Positions 52,804 to 60,519 of a stretch of DNA of 64,000 nucleotides are shown here, in pieces; position 1 is the stretch's first letter; every line of letters begins with the position of its first letter. The position numbers were made by a program, and so were the translations under genes. The stretch spans positions 124,001-188,000 of the forward strand of contig JAKSPC010000001.1 in NCBI GenBank assembly GCA_024405155.1. The letters are read 5' to 3'. Origin of the DNA: Lachnospiraceae bacterium. Its GTDB lineage: Bacteria > Bacillota > Clostridia > Lachnospirales > Lachnospiraceae. A model generated the notes under the pieces. That model did not search any database. It saw only the letters and a program-made list of their open reading frames with translations, and was not told where the DNA came from.

Positions 52804-53412
52804 ATGGCAGACAATAAGACATTCTATTATGCAAGAGTTTCTACAAAAGACCAGAACCTCGATAGACAGATTTCCGCTTTTAAGAAGCTGGGGGCAGCAG
52901 AACGCGAGATTGTCACCGATAAGGAATCTGGGAAAGATTTAGAAAGAAAAGGCTATCAGGCGTTAAAAACCACTATGTTACGCAAGGGCGATACACTTGT
53001 GATAAAATCACTCGACCGCCTCAGCAGGAACAAGTCGGATATCAAAAAGGAACTTGAGTATTTTAAGAGCAACGGTATTCGCCTGAAAGTTATAGACCTG
53101 CCCACAACAATGATGGAGCTCCCCGAAGGACAGGAATGGGTGTTCGATATGGTCAACAATATTCTTATCGAAGTACTGGGAACGATAGCTGAACAGGAAC
53201 GCAATACGATACGGCAGAGGCAGGCGGAAGGTATTAAGGCGGCAAAGGATAAGGGAAAAAAGCTCGGAAGACCTGCGCTCGAAAAACCTGATAATTGGGA
53301 TGCTGTTTATACAAGATGGGAAAATGGAGAAATCACCGCAAAGAAAGCCATGCAGGAAACAGGGCTGAAAAGAGCGAGTTTTTACAATCTGGTTAAGAGA
53401 CTGGAAAAATGA
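52804..53412 (+). CDS. Serine recombinase (resolvase/invertase family)
   Basis: The 202-residue protein has the catalytic-serine motif FYYARVSTKDQNLDRQ, LDRLSRN with the conserved arginines, the ERNTIRQRQAEGI helix and a C-terminal HTH (ISAKKA-like ITAKKAMQETGLKRASFYNLVKR). Length and layout match small resolvases and invertases, such as those of Tn3 or plasmids. TTGGAGGAC precedes the ATG. Within a chromosomal element, it may resolve multimers during replication or invert a segment. Confidence 0.93.
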   Translation: MADNKTFYYARVSTKDQNLDRQISAFKKLGAAEREIVTDKESGKDLERKGYQALKTTMLRKGDTLVIKSLDRLSRNKSDIKKELEYFKSNGIRLKVIDLPTTMMELPEGQEWVFDMVNNILIEVLGTIAEQERNTIRQRQAEGIKAAKDKGKKLGRPALEKPDNWDAVYTRWENGEITAKKAMQETGLKRASFYNLVKRLEK

Positions 53413-53414
53413 CC

Positions 53415-53442
53415 AAAAGCAGTTCGGAAACGGACTGCTTTT
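53415..53442. terminator. Bidirectional terminator
   Basis: AAAAGCAGTTCG (53415-53426) pairs with CGGACTGCTTTT (53431-53442), one wobble, around the GAAA tetraloop. The A- and T-runs serve both directions. Confidence 0.85.
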
Positions 53443-53556
53443 GTCGTATTTAAGAATCTTTCTTACTATTATCGTAATGAGAATGTGGATAAAACCATGT
53501 GACGGAAAGAAAAAAATGATGTAAGGTGACGATAAGGAGCAACGAAAGAATTTATG

Positions 53557-53585
53557 TTGCGCAAGCGGTCAAGTTGAGATATAAT
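53557..53585 (+). promoter_or_regulatory. Element-borne promoter for the rebuilt tRNA-Val
   Basis: TTGCGC (53557-53562), 17 bases, TATAAT (53580-53585), 35 bases before the tRNA. This DNA lies inside the element and is unlike the original promoter at 41407-41435. Confidence 0.65.
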
Positions 53586-53620
53586 GACCATGCAAATGAG
53601 GCATTGTCCTTATAAATAAT

Positions 53621-53693
53621 GCGGTCTTAGCTCAGCTGGGAGAGCGCTTGCTTGACGTGCAGGAGGTCATCGGTTCGAGTCCGGTAGACCGCA
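53621..53693 (+). tRNA. tRNA-Val (anticodon GAC), rebuilt at the right attachment site
   Basis: The 73 bases fold as a full cloverleaf: acceptor GCGGTCT with AGACCGC, D arm GCTC/GAGC, anticodon stem CTTGC/GCAGG with loop TTGACGT, T arm with GGTTCGAGTCC, discriminator A; CCA is not encoded. The first 56 bases duplicate 41449-41504. The 3' part occurs only here. A terminator follows at 53701. Confidence 0.96.
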
Positions 53694-53700
53694 GAAAAAA

Positions 53701-53732
53701 ACCACTTGTCTGTTTTGGCAGGTGGTTTTTTT
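53701..53732 (+). terminator. Terminator after tRNA-Val
   Basis: ACCACTTG (53701-53708) pairs with CAGGTGGT (53719-53726), one wobble, followed by a T-run. Confidence 0.85.
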
Positions 53733-53754
53733 GCAAAACAAGGAGGATCCTGCT

Positions 53755-54240
53755 ATGCGCAGAAGAGACAGAGAAGTTACGGAAATGAGCGAGATCAGAC
53801 ATATCCTGGATACCGGCATGACACTTCATCTGGGACTGGTGGATGAGGGAAAACCGTACATCGTTCCGATGAACTACGGTTATGTCTTTGAAGATGACAA
53901 GCTGGTCTTTTACGTTCACGGGGCACTGGAAGGGCGGAAGATCGACGTCATCCGGAAAAATCCGGACTGCTGCGTGCAGATCGAATGTGACGTGCAGCCT
54001 TTTTCCGGTAATGTTGCCTGTCAGTACGGATGCAGCTATTACTCGCTGGACGGCTTCGGAACGGCAAAGATCCTGGACGTTCCGCAGGAAAAAATGAGAG
54101 CGCTCTCCATCCTGATGAAGACGCAGACGGAGAAGGATTTTGAATTCAACGAAAGGCTGGTCTCCATCGTAAACGTGATCCGGATCGAATGCGATTCCTA
54201 TACGGCCAAGCATCGCCCGCTGCCGGCTGCCTGCAAATGA
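53755..54240 (+). CDS. Pyridoxamine 5'-phosphate oxidase family (NimA-like) flavoprotein
   Basis: The ATG at 53755 follows AAGGAGG and gives 161 residues. MRRRDREVTEMSEIRHIL, LHLGLVDEGKPYIVPMNYGY and LVFYVHGALEGRKIDVIRKNPDCC match the split-barrel flavin-binding proteins related to NimA. They bind FMN or haem and reduce small molecules. Base composition is back to that of the chromosome. Specific substrate unknown. Confidence 0.9.
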   Translation: MRRRDREVTEMSEIRHILDTGMTLHLGLVDEGKPYIVPMNYGYVFEDDKLVFYVHGALEGRKIDVIRKNPDCCVQIECDVQPFSGNVACQYGCSYYSLDGFGTAKILDVPQEKMRALSILMKTQTEKDFEFNERLVSIVNVIRIECDSYTAKHRPLPAACK

Positions 54241-54282
54241 GATCAGCGAATGCAAATTTGTTTTCCCGACATGTATCGGCAC

Positions 54283-54348
54283 ATCGGCAACATATATCAA
54301 CATTATACGTATTGTATTCTTGATATATATTGCCGATAGCGCTATAAT
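54283..54348 (+). promoter_or_regulatory. fic promoter with an overlapping long dyad
   Basis: TTGATA (54320-54325), 17 bases, TATAAT (54343-54348). The -35 box is part of the right arm of an 18-base dyad: 54283-54300 and 54320-54337 match at 17 positions (ATCGGCAA.ATATATCAA), 19 bases apart. Outside it, ATGTATCGG and CCGATACGT form a second, weaker pair. This looks like an operator for the HTH of the Fic protein itself. Confidence 0.75.
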
Positions 54349-54382
54349 CATTCCGATACGTAAGGTAAAGGAGCCATAGGAA

Positions 54383-55279
54383 ATGAAATGCAAAACGGTC
54401 AGCGAAATGGCTGCGGCATGGAAGATTTCTGAGAGAAGCGTTCGGAATTATTGCACGGAAGGGAGAATACCCGGGGCGACCCTTGTTGGAAAAACCTGGA
54501 AAATTCCTGAAGACGCACCGAAACCGGAAAGAAAGAAGAGGGCCGGAAGAATACCATCCGATTTGCTTGCAAGGCTGCGTCTGGAGAAGGAGTCGGGCAT
54601 ACCCGGGGGGATCTATCACAAGATTCAGATCGAGCTGACTTATAATTCAAACCATATGGAAGGCAGCAGACTCTCGCATGATCAAACCAGATACATTTTT
54701 GAAACCAATACCATCGGCGTTCAGACTGAGACCGTAAATGTGGATGACGTTGTTGAAACAGCAAATCATTTCAGGTGTATTGATCAGGTTATAGAGCTGG
54801 CAAACTACGGCCTTAGTGAATCATTCATAAAACAGCTGCACGGGATACTCAAGTCGGGCACATCGGACAGCCGGAAAGCATGGTTCGCAGTTGGTGATTA
54901 CAAACGGTTTGAAAATGAAGTCGGCGGAAATTCGACAGCGGCACCGGAAGACGTTGCAAAGGAAATGAAACAACTTCTTAAGAAGTATAATACGCAAAAG
55001 AGAAGAACGTTTCGGGAAATCATCGAGTTCCATTATGAATTCGAGAGAATTCATCCTTTTCAGGACGGTAACGGTCGTATCGGACGTTTGATCATGTTTA
55101 AGGAATGCCTCCGGAACGGCATAACTCCGTTTATTATCGAAGATGATATGAAAGAGTATTACTATCGCGGGCTCGCAGAGTGGAAAAACGAAACCGGATA
55201 TTTAATTGATACATGTCTGGCCGCACAGGATCGATTTAAGGCGTATATGGACTATTTCGGACTGGACTACAGCGACTGA
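54383..55279 (+). CDS. HTH-Fic protein (putative AMPylator)
   Basis: The 298-residue protein has an N-terminal MerR/excisionase-like helix-turn-helix (AAAWKISERSVRNYCTEGRIPGATLVGKTWKIP) and a Fic domain with the complete motif HPFQDGNGRIGR. An N-terminal SNHMEG fits the S/TxxxE(G/N) inhibitory helix of class II Fic enzymes, so the enzyme should be self-inhibited. Fic proteins usually transfer AMP to a target hydroxyl group. No antitoxin-like gene precedes it. AAAGGAG (54367-54373) lies before the ATG. Autoregulation through the upstream dyad is likely. Confidence 0.9.
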   Translation: MKCKTVSEMAAAWKISERSVRNYCTEGRIPGATLVGKTWKIPEDAPKPERKKRAGRIPSDLLARLRLEKESGIPGGIYHKIQIELTYNSNHMEGSRLSHDQTRYIFETNTIGVQTETVNVDDVVETANHFRCIDQVIELANYGLSESFIKQLHGILKSGTSDSRKAWFAVGDYKRFENEVGGNSTAAPEDVAKEMKQLLKKYNTQKRRTFREIIEFHYEFERIHPFQDGNGRIGRLIMFKECLRNGITPFIIEDDMKEYYYRGLAEWKNETGYLIDTCLAAQDRFKAYMDYFGLDYSD

Positions 55280-55331
55280 TCATTCTGATCCCCGTGGGGA
55301 TCATCTGAGACAGGAAAGGACTTTGAAAAAA

Positions 55332-55532
55332 ATGGGTGAAGATCTGAAAAAAACAAAAGAACTGGTCGATATGATCAAAAATGAGCTGGAGCATCTGGAA
55401 ACCGTCTATGACATGGATGTCCGTGGTCAGCGGCTTGCCTACGCGGACGTGCTCACCATGGTTCAGGATCTGTACGAAAACGACCTGAAGGCACTGGACC
55501 TGGATTTTGACGTCGATGAAAAATACCTCTGA
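55332..55532 (+). CDS. Small hypothetical protein
   Basis: A 66-residue acidic, helical protein (KKTKELVDMIKNELEHLETVYDMD) of unknown family. The ATG at 55332 has AGGAAAGGA 11 bases upstream; a TTG at 55323 is an alternative. It lies 52 bases after the fic gene and overlaps the esterase remnant. Confidence 0.55.
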   Translation: MGEDLKKTKELVDMIKNELEHLETVYDMDVRGQRLAYADVLTMVQDLYENDLKALDLDFDVDEKYL

Positions 55533-55962
55533 AAAAGGCATGGTTCCGGATGTGGATTACTCAAACAATCAACAACCGAACCACCCATATACTTCACACC
55601 GGGAATACAGGCCCGATCTCAGTCTTACTGTCATTGCCTGCGAGGTAAAAGACTGGAATCTTGAGCTTTCTCCCTGGAAAGGTGTCTCCATAGACGGCCG
55701 TATCCTTGGCGGAGGCGGCTCCGGTTCCTTCTGGGTCGATGGCTGGAGCGATTATGCCAAAACACATGCCTTACGGAAGAAAGCCAGCATTTACTTAAGC
55801 CTCGGCGGTAAAGAGGACAAAACCGACAATCCTCTTATGGCAACGGTCGGAACCAGAACTAAAGAACTGGAAAGAAAAATGTTCAGAACCGTATGTGAAA
55901 AGAAACAAGAGTGCAAGGAACGCTGCGAAAGGAGCGTCACTTTTCATGTCATAAGACAATAG
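55516..55962 (+). pseudogene. Internally deleted alpha/beta-hydrolase esterase
   Basis: The 148-residue frame reads like the two ends of an esterase: CEVKDWNLELSPWKG and GGGGSG near the start, then SFWVDGWSDYA, YLSLGGKEDKTDNPLMATVG and TRTKELE. In full-length relatives, as I recall them, a stretch with the nucleophile motif GYSLAGL lies between the glycine-rich segment and the SxSxW segment; here it is missing. No ribosome site is clear. The remains are in frame, so it could still be translated, but it should have no activity. Confidence 0.6.
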
Positions 55963-55989
55963 CACGGATTCTGATGATCGTATTTCAAA

Positions 55990-56020
55990 ACCGTCTGTCT
56001 TATGGCAGGCGGTATTTTTT
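55990..56020 (+). terminator. Terminator
   Basis: ACCGTCTG (55990-55997) pairs with CAGGCGGT (56006-56013), one G-U, followed by ATTTTTT. It ends only two bases before the tRNA-Lys fragment. Its shape resembles the terminator after tRNA-Val. Confidence 0.8.
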
Positions 56021-56022
56021 AT

Positions 56023-56060
56023 GCGTGTGTAGCTCAAATGGTAGAGCACCCGACTTTTAA
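56023..56060 (+). pseudogene. tRNA-Lys(TTT) 5' fragment cut in the anticodon loop
   Basis: These 38 bases are a tRNA 5' half: acceptor GCGTGTG, D arm GCTC/GAGC, anticodon 5' stem CCCGA and loop CTTTTAA, with anticodon TTT. The sequence then changes to CATAATCGGCAAG, and no T arm or acceptor 3' strand appears in the next 2 kb. It has no promoter of its own, since a terminator is 2 bases upstream. It is a remnant, not a working tRNA. Confidence 0.85.
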
Positions 56061-56216
56061 CATAATCGGCAAGAAGTCCCCTTTCTCTACAGGTGGGGGA
56101 TGAATTGCCGGCGGGTGTTCTGCCCGAGTGAAACCGGGAAAGCCACGGTTGTCGAACAGAACTTCTTCCGGAATACTCGGGAAGCCGGGATACCGGTTAC
56201 TGTTCAGAGGTCAGCC
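56061..56216 (-). mobile_element. IS605-type right-end relic, reversed
   Basis: On the minus strand this ends with GGCAATTCATCCCCC, a short loop, GGGGACTTCTTGCC, the hairpin pattern often found at the right end of IS200/IS605 elements, adjacent to the tRNA-Lys loop. The 120 bases before it are G+C-rich with several short stems, as in TnpB guide RNAs. No tnpB coding sequence precedes it on this strand. Assignment by pattern memory only. Confidence 0.5.
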
Positions 56217-56767
56217 ACTGGCAGGTGCACCATTAGTTATATCGCATGCGTAAAATTGTATCTTTCGATTTGTTTCTATGTATGCCGCGATCGGTCCATT
56301 CCGGCAGCTTTCCGTTCTTCCACGTGCATCAAAAGCGGCCTTGATGGTGTTTTAGATTACAAGCCGTTTTTTTCAAAGATCCGGTATGTGATTGAAAATG
56401 GCACTGACCGGCGTTTTGGTGCACGCGCCCAAAGGATTTTTTGTCAAAAAACAGTGTCGATCCCCGTTTTCGTTCAAAAACAAAAGCGCGTCAATAGATT
56501 CAATGTGAACGAAAACGCCTCCTAACCCCGAATCCAATCACACAACTGAAAATGCAAGTCGTTCAAACAGGAAGGAAAGCCGCTTTTCAATCACATGTCG
56601 CCTTTTTAGTTCGGGTGCCATGTGATTGGAATCAGGAGAAATCGTCGTTTTGGATCACACGCCAACTGCTTCCGGGATCTGAGGCTGACCTCTGAACAGT
56701 AACTACCACCGGGATGCCACATTTGAAAGTCCGGATTATTGGACAGAGTTTCGATATAATAGGAATC
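56217..56767. other. Non-coding region before tnpB with several inverted repeats
   Basis: A perfect 21-base inverted repeat joins 56196-56216 with 56683-56703 (GGCTGACCTCTGAACAGTAA, plus C). Inside are CGTTTTCGTTCA / TGAACGAAAACG (56465-56476, 56506-56517) and four copies of CAATCACA or its complement (56387, 56535, 56588, 56621). No gene is visible. TATAAT lies just before tnpB. Confidence 0.6.
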
Positions 56768-57904
56768 ATGAAGAAGAACATCGCCTACAAATATCGAATC
56801 TATCCGAATGCCGAACAGCAGGATCTGTTTGCAAAAGCGTTCGGCTGTACGCGTTTTGTATATAACACACTCCTTGAGGAAAAGAAAAAGCACTACGAGG
56901 AGACCGGAAAGTCTCTTCGCAACACGCCGGCCCATCTGAAGGCAGACTATGAATGGCTTAAAGAAGTGGACAGCCTGGCCCTTTCCAATGCACAGCTGCA
57001 GCTGGAAACGGCGTTCCGGAACTTCTTTCGGAACAAAGCGGTGGGATATCCGAAGTTCAAGAGTAAAAAGGATCCGAAGCATAGTTTCACCACCAACATG
57101 GTGAACGGAAACATCCGTATCACAGAAAGTAATGAAAGCAGAAAGAACGGAACGCTCCGGCTGCCGAAGGTGGGAGAAGTAAGGATAAAGCTTCACAGAA
57201 AGATGGCGGAAGATCACGCCATCAAGTCTGTGACCGTAAGCAGAGAAGCCTCGGGGAAGTACTACGCTTCCATTCTGACAGAATACACAGAAGGACCGGC
57301 AACACAAACGATCACGCCGGATGCACAGAACATCAGGGCGCTCGGTCTGGATTATTCCAGCGGTGAATTCTACGTGGACAGTGAGGGAAGAAAGGCGGAG
57401 ATGCCGCACTTCTACCGGAACACGGAAGAGAAGCTTTCCCGGGAACAGAGAAGACTTTCCAAAATGAAGAAGGGCTCCTGCAATTACCTGAAGCAGAAAA
57501 GAAGAGTCGCTCTGGTCCACGAAAAGCTTAAGGATCAGAGAAAAGACTGGCAGCACAAGGAGTCAAAGCGCCTTATCGGCAGTTACGATGTCATCTGTGT
57601 GGAGGACATCGATTACAAAGAGATGGCACAGGGGCTCCACCTGGCAAAGGCAACAAACGACAACGCCTTCGGTCAGTTCCGCACATTCCTTTCGTATAAG
57701 GCAGAAAGCAAGGGGAAGAAGCTCATCACGACAGACAAGTGGTTTGCATCCTCGAAGCTCTGCAGCGTGTGCGGGTACAAGAAAGAAGACCTCACCTTGC
57801 AGGAAAGAGAATGGACATGCCCCTGCTGCGGGACGCATCATGACAGGGACGTGAATGCAGCGATAAATATCAGAGAAGAAGGGCTCCGGCTGCTTGCCCT
57901 GTGA
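56768..57904 (+). CDS. tnpB: IS605-family TnpB RNA-guided nuclease
   Basis: The ATG at 56768 starts the typical MKKNIAYKYRIYPNAEQQ sequence; 378 residues is normal. RuvC residues are intact: LGLDYSSG (D), VCVEDIDY (E) and HHDRDVNAA (D). The zinc finger CSVCGYKKEDL...CPCCG is complete. TnpB uses an RNA from the element's own 3' end to cut DNA beside a short target-adjacent motif. No tnpA transposase is present, so this copy is not autonomous for movement, but the nuclease may be active. Confidence 0.95.
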   Translation: MKKNIAYKYRIYPNAEQQDLFAKAFGCTRFVYNTLLEEKKKHYEETGKSLRNTPAHLKADYEWLKEVDSLALSNAQLQLETAFRNFFRNKAVGYPKFKSKKDPKHSFTTNMVNGNIRITESNESRKNGTLRLPKVGEVRIKLHRKMAEDHAIKSVTVSREASGKYYASILTEYTEGPATQTITPDAQNIRALGLDYSSGEFYVDSEGRKAEMPHFYRNTEEKLSREQRRLSKMKKGSCNYLKQKRRVALVHEKLKDQRKDWQHKESKRLIGSYDVICVEDIDYKEMAQGLHLAKATNDNAFGQFRTFLSYKAESKGKKLITTDKWFASSKLCSVCGYKKEDLTLQEREWTCPCCGTHHDRDVNAAINIREEGLRLLAL

Positions 57905-58016
57905 AAGCAGCATAAACCGCGGGACACGCGGGGATAGCTCGTTTATGCTTGACGCGATGGCGTCATCGAGCGAGAAGCCCCCACTTCAAATGCGTAGCAT
58001 TAAGTGGTGGGAGTAT
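57905..58016 (+). ncRNA. Candidate omega RNA and right end of the tnpB element
   Basis: Directly after tnpB, CCGCG/CGCGG, GCTCG/CGAGC enclosing GACGC/GCGTC, and a last hairpin with CCACTT...AATGC / GCATT...AAGTGG (about 57978-58012) form a run of stems typical of TnpB guide RNAs. Part of the RNA may begin inside tnpB. The guide would be the bases after about 58016; the exact boundary is not known. Confidence 0.65.
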
Positions 58017-58069
58017 GTCACGAAACATACCGCCGTAATGTTTCCTGCAGGCCTTTTGCTGTGTCACTA

Positions 58070-59368
58070 CTATGCCAGAAGCTCTGACAGCACATGACCA
58101 TCGGTTTCCGGCAGGGATACACGAAGAAGACGGGCCCAGGTAGGAGCTCCGTCGACGATGCCTGTGTTTTCGATCACAACGCCTTTCTGAAAAGACGGGC
58201 CGCAGCAAATAATGGTCGGGCGCGGGCCTTTCTCCGGATGATAGCCGTGACTGCCTGCCAAATTGGGAAGTGTTCTCAGATAATCTCCGCTCCAGTCGCT
58301 AACGAAACCGGTGTGTCCGTCGGTTTCCAGGACAAAGGAAATACTGTCCGGAAGGTTCTGCTTTGCCAGTTCTCTGCCTTCATAGACCCGTTCAAACCCG
58401 CAGTTTCCTTCGGAAAGTGCCGTCAGAAAGAGATCGCGTACCCTGGCCGTCTGTTCCTTGTCCGCCGGATCTTTCAGGTAGATCTGAGCGCTGGTACCCG
58501 CAGCGTGACACCATGCATCCCAGTCGATGACCTCTCCTTGTGTATCGGTCCGTATCAGCCCGTTTTCCCGCAGCAGTACGTTGGGGGCTGCTTTCCGGTC
58601 GGTATCCAGCTGACCGTGGTCAGCTGTGAGCACAATATTGGTCTCTTCGAAAACTCCGGCTTCCTTGAGAGCTGCAGTGATAGCCGAAAGCATTTCATCC
58701 GTCTCGATCATGCCTTGACGGATGTGTTCCCCGAAAACACCTTTTTTATGACGGTAATGGTCAATGTTTCCCAGATGAAGGGCTATGAATTCCGGTCGAT
58801 ACCGGCGGATGATATTGCAGCATACCTTTGTGTTGAACCAGGACGTATCCGGCTGACGGCGCTGTACCCGCAGTTCTTCCAGGCCGCTCACACAGGATCT
58901 CATAACATCTTCGGAAGTTCCGGATCTGCGGAGAAGCTCCCGAAATGCAGCGGCGGCCTCTTTCACATCTGCGATCCCTCTGGGCCAGATCTCATCCACC
59001 AGATAGTCCACGGACGGATGATTTCCGGTGACTGGCCAGCCAACGGCACCTGTGGTATAGCCGGCCTCTTTGCAGGCGTCAAAAAGGTCTCTGATCTTGA
59101 CAGAGCTGTGATACCAGTTCCAGGGCCCGCCTGTTTTCCCGGGCTGGAATTCCTCATTATTCACGACACCGTGGCGATCGGGAAAACACCCGCTGATCAT
59201 TGTAGTGTGGCAGGGATATGTAAGAGTGGGATAAATACTCTTCGCCCGATTTACCCGGCTTCCGTTTTCAATAAGGCGCCTGATCTGCGGCAGTTCCTCC
59301 AGATACTTCAGATCTTCAAATACCATGGCATCCGCCGAAATCAGCAGCAGTCTCTTTTTTTCTTTCAT
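58070..59368 (-). CDS. Type I phosphodiesterase/nucleotide pyrophosphatase family protein
   Basis: The ATG at 59368 follows TAAGGATA and gives 432 residues. It belongs to the alkaline phosphatase superfamily: LLLISADAMVFEDL with the first metal aspartate, YPTLTYPCHTTMISGCFPDRHGV with the nucleophilic threonine, LTADHGQLDTD and GSHGYHPE as metal ligands. Such enzymes hydrolyse phosphodiester or phosphonate bonds. No signal peptide, so cytoplasmic. It lies 10 bases after a GldA-like dehydrogenase gene on the same strand, which suggests a joint path for a phosphorylated or phosphonate compound. Confidence 0.87.
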   Translation of the reverse strand: MKEKKRLLLISADAMVFEDLKYLEELPQIRRLIENGSRVNRAKSIYPTLTYPCHTTMISGCFPDRHGVVNNEEFQPGKTGGPWNWYHSSVKIRDLFDACKEAGYTTGAVGWPVTGNHPSVDYLVDEIWPRGIADVKEAAAAFRELLRRSGTSEDVMRSCVSGLEELRVQRRQPDTSWFNTKVCCNIIRRYRPEFIALHLGNIDHYRHKKGVFGEHIRQGMIETDEMLSAITAALKEAGVFEETNIVLTADHGQLDTDRKAAPNVLLRENGLIRTDTQGEVIDWDAWCHAAGTSAQIYLKDPADKEQTARVRDLFLTALSEGNCGFERVYEGRELAKQNLPDSISFVLETDGHTGFVSDWSGDYLRTLPNLAGSHGYHPEKGPRPTIICCGPSFQKGVVIENTGIVDGAPTWARLLRVSLPETDGHVLSELLA

Positions 59369-59378
59369 ATCCGTATCC

Positions 59379-60455
59379 TTACCTGACAATAATTTCCAGT
59401 GCTTCATGCATCCTTTTTCTGGTTGAGTCCGATTCATCCCGGATGGCTGAGGAGCGGCACAGCTCGCGCTCAAAAACAGCTGCGCCGGAAAGCGGTACTC
59501 CGATATCCGAGAGGCATACCGGCAGCTTCATATGCTCAAGCTTCCTAAGCACCGGCGCCGGATCGCTTCCCGTATAGGAAAGCTGCACCAGAAGGCCGAG
59601 GGCCACCAGCTCACCGTGAAGGAAATCCTTTGTCTCATCGTAGAAAAAGGACCGGCATTCTTCATAGAAGCGATGGGCGACCGCGCTCTGATTGGAACCC
59701 TTGGAAAGACCGTTGACTACGCCGGTCACCGGAATGATGTCAAAGATCAGCCGCTCGAACGCATCGGAGATCACACCGTTCTCCATATCCCGGAGGACCT
59801 CTTCGGTCCGGGTATCCAGCTGGTCGTACAGCATCTCTGCCACGGTGTGCGCATAGTCCAGACCCAGAATACAGTTTTCCGGATCATACCGGTGCTCGAT
59901 CTCGATCTTTTTTGCCATGGAATCCATTACGCCGGCACAGAACAGCCGGGCCGGCTGTCTCACAAGGACCTCAAGATCCGCGATGCAGGCGTCCAGTTCC
60001 CGCATAAGCTTGAGGGACCCGATGGTGGCGCCGGATCTGCGGTCATACATCACCGAATGGGGAGTAAAGGCCGCACAGGTGGCCGATGAGGTAGGGATGG
60101 TGATAATGGCTGCACCGGCCCGGTCTGCAGTAAGCTTTGCAGTATCCATCAGTACGCCGCCGCCAACGCCGATCACCAGGTCGAAACCTCCCTTCCGGAT
60201 CTCCTCTGCCAGTTCGTCTGCATTTTCAAGGCAGCAGGTGCTGTGAAACAGATGGTACTGATAAGGAAAAGCCGCCTCTGTAAGCGCATGGTCGATTTTT
60301 TCATGAGCGGCTTTGTATCCGTTATTTCCGCACAGCACGAAAGCCTTCGTACCGGCCCGTTTTGCCTCTGCTGCCAGATATTTTCCTATAGCGTTTTTCT
60401 CCTGAATGTACCGGCCGCAGCCGAACTTGAATGCGTGATCTGAATTCAGTGACAT
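59379..60455 (-). CDS. Iron/zinc-containing alcohol dehydrogenase, glycerol dehydrogenase-like
   Basis: The 358-residue protein has the family's NAD-binding loop IGVGGGVLMDTAKL, IITIPTSSATCAA and metal ligands in ADLEVL..., HGELVALGL and a histidine nearby. It resembles GldA and sn-glycerol-1-phosphate dehydrogenase types. GTGAGGAGAG precedes the ATG. Divergent from a DeoR regulator, which probably controls it together with the phosphodiesterase gene. Confidence 0.87.
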   Translation of the reverse strand: MSLNSDHAFKFGCGRYIQEKNAIGKYLAAEAKRAGTKAFVLCGNNGYKAAHEKIDHALTEAAFPYQYHLFHSTCCLENADELAEEIRKGGFDLVIGVGGGVLMDTAKLTADRAGAAIITIPTSSATCAAFTPHSVMYDRRSGATIGSLKLMRELDACIADLEVLVRQPARLFCAGVMDSMAKKIEIEHRYDPENCILGLDYAHTVAEMLYDQLDTRTEEVLRDMENGVISDAFERLIFDIIPVTGVVNGLSKGSNQSAVAHRFYEECRSFFYDETKDFLHGELVALGLLVQLSYTGSDPAPVLRKLEHMKLPVCLSDIGVPLSGAAVFERELCRSSAIRDESDSTRKRMHEALEIIVR

Positions 60456-60519
60456 GATCTCTCCTCACATGCTGGAAACTGTTTTTTACAGTATAGTCCG
60501 GCAAATTGCTTTTTCCTAT

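Larger units (their letters stand above)
41505..53620. mobile_element. 12.1-kb integrative element in tRNA-Val
   Basis: The element is bounded by 56-base direct repeats of the tRNA 5' part, and it is plainly richer in A+T than its surroundings. It encodes a tyrosine integrase at the left end, small unknown proteins, a primase-polymerase/VapE helicase, an iteron-like origin, an XRE repressor, a zinc-ribbon/amidase operon and a serine recombinase. There are no capsid, terminase, portal, relaxase or conjugation genes. It is most like a phage satellite or a non-conjugative integrative element. Exact crossover point inside the 56 bases is unknown. Confidence 0.88.

Noticed and set aside
41505..53620. 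Complete prophage or ICE
   Set aside because: No capsid, portal, terminase, tail, holin, relaxase or type IV secretion genes are found.
56606..57556. 316-codon minus-strand frame opposite tnpB
   Set aside because: It is the complement of the intact tnpB gene and has no family features.
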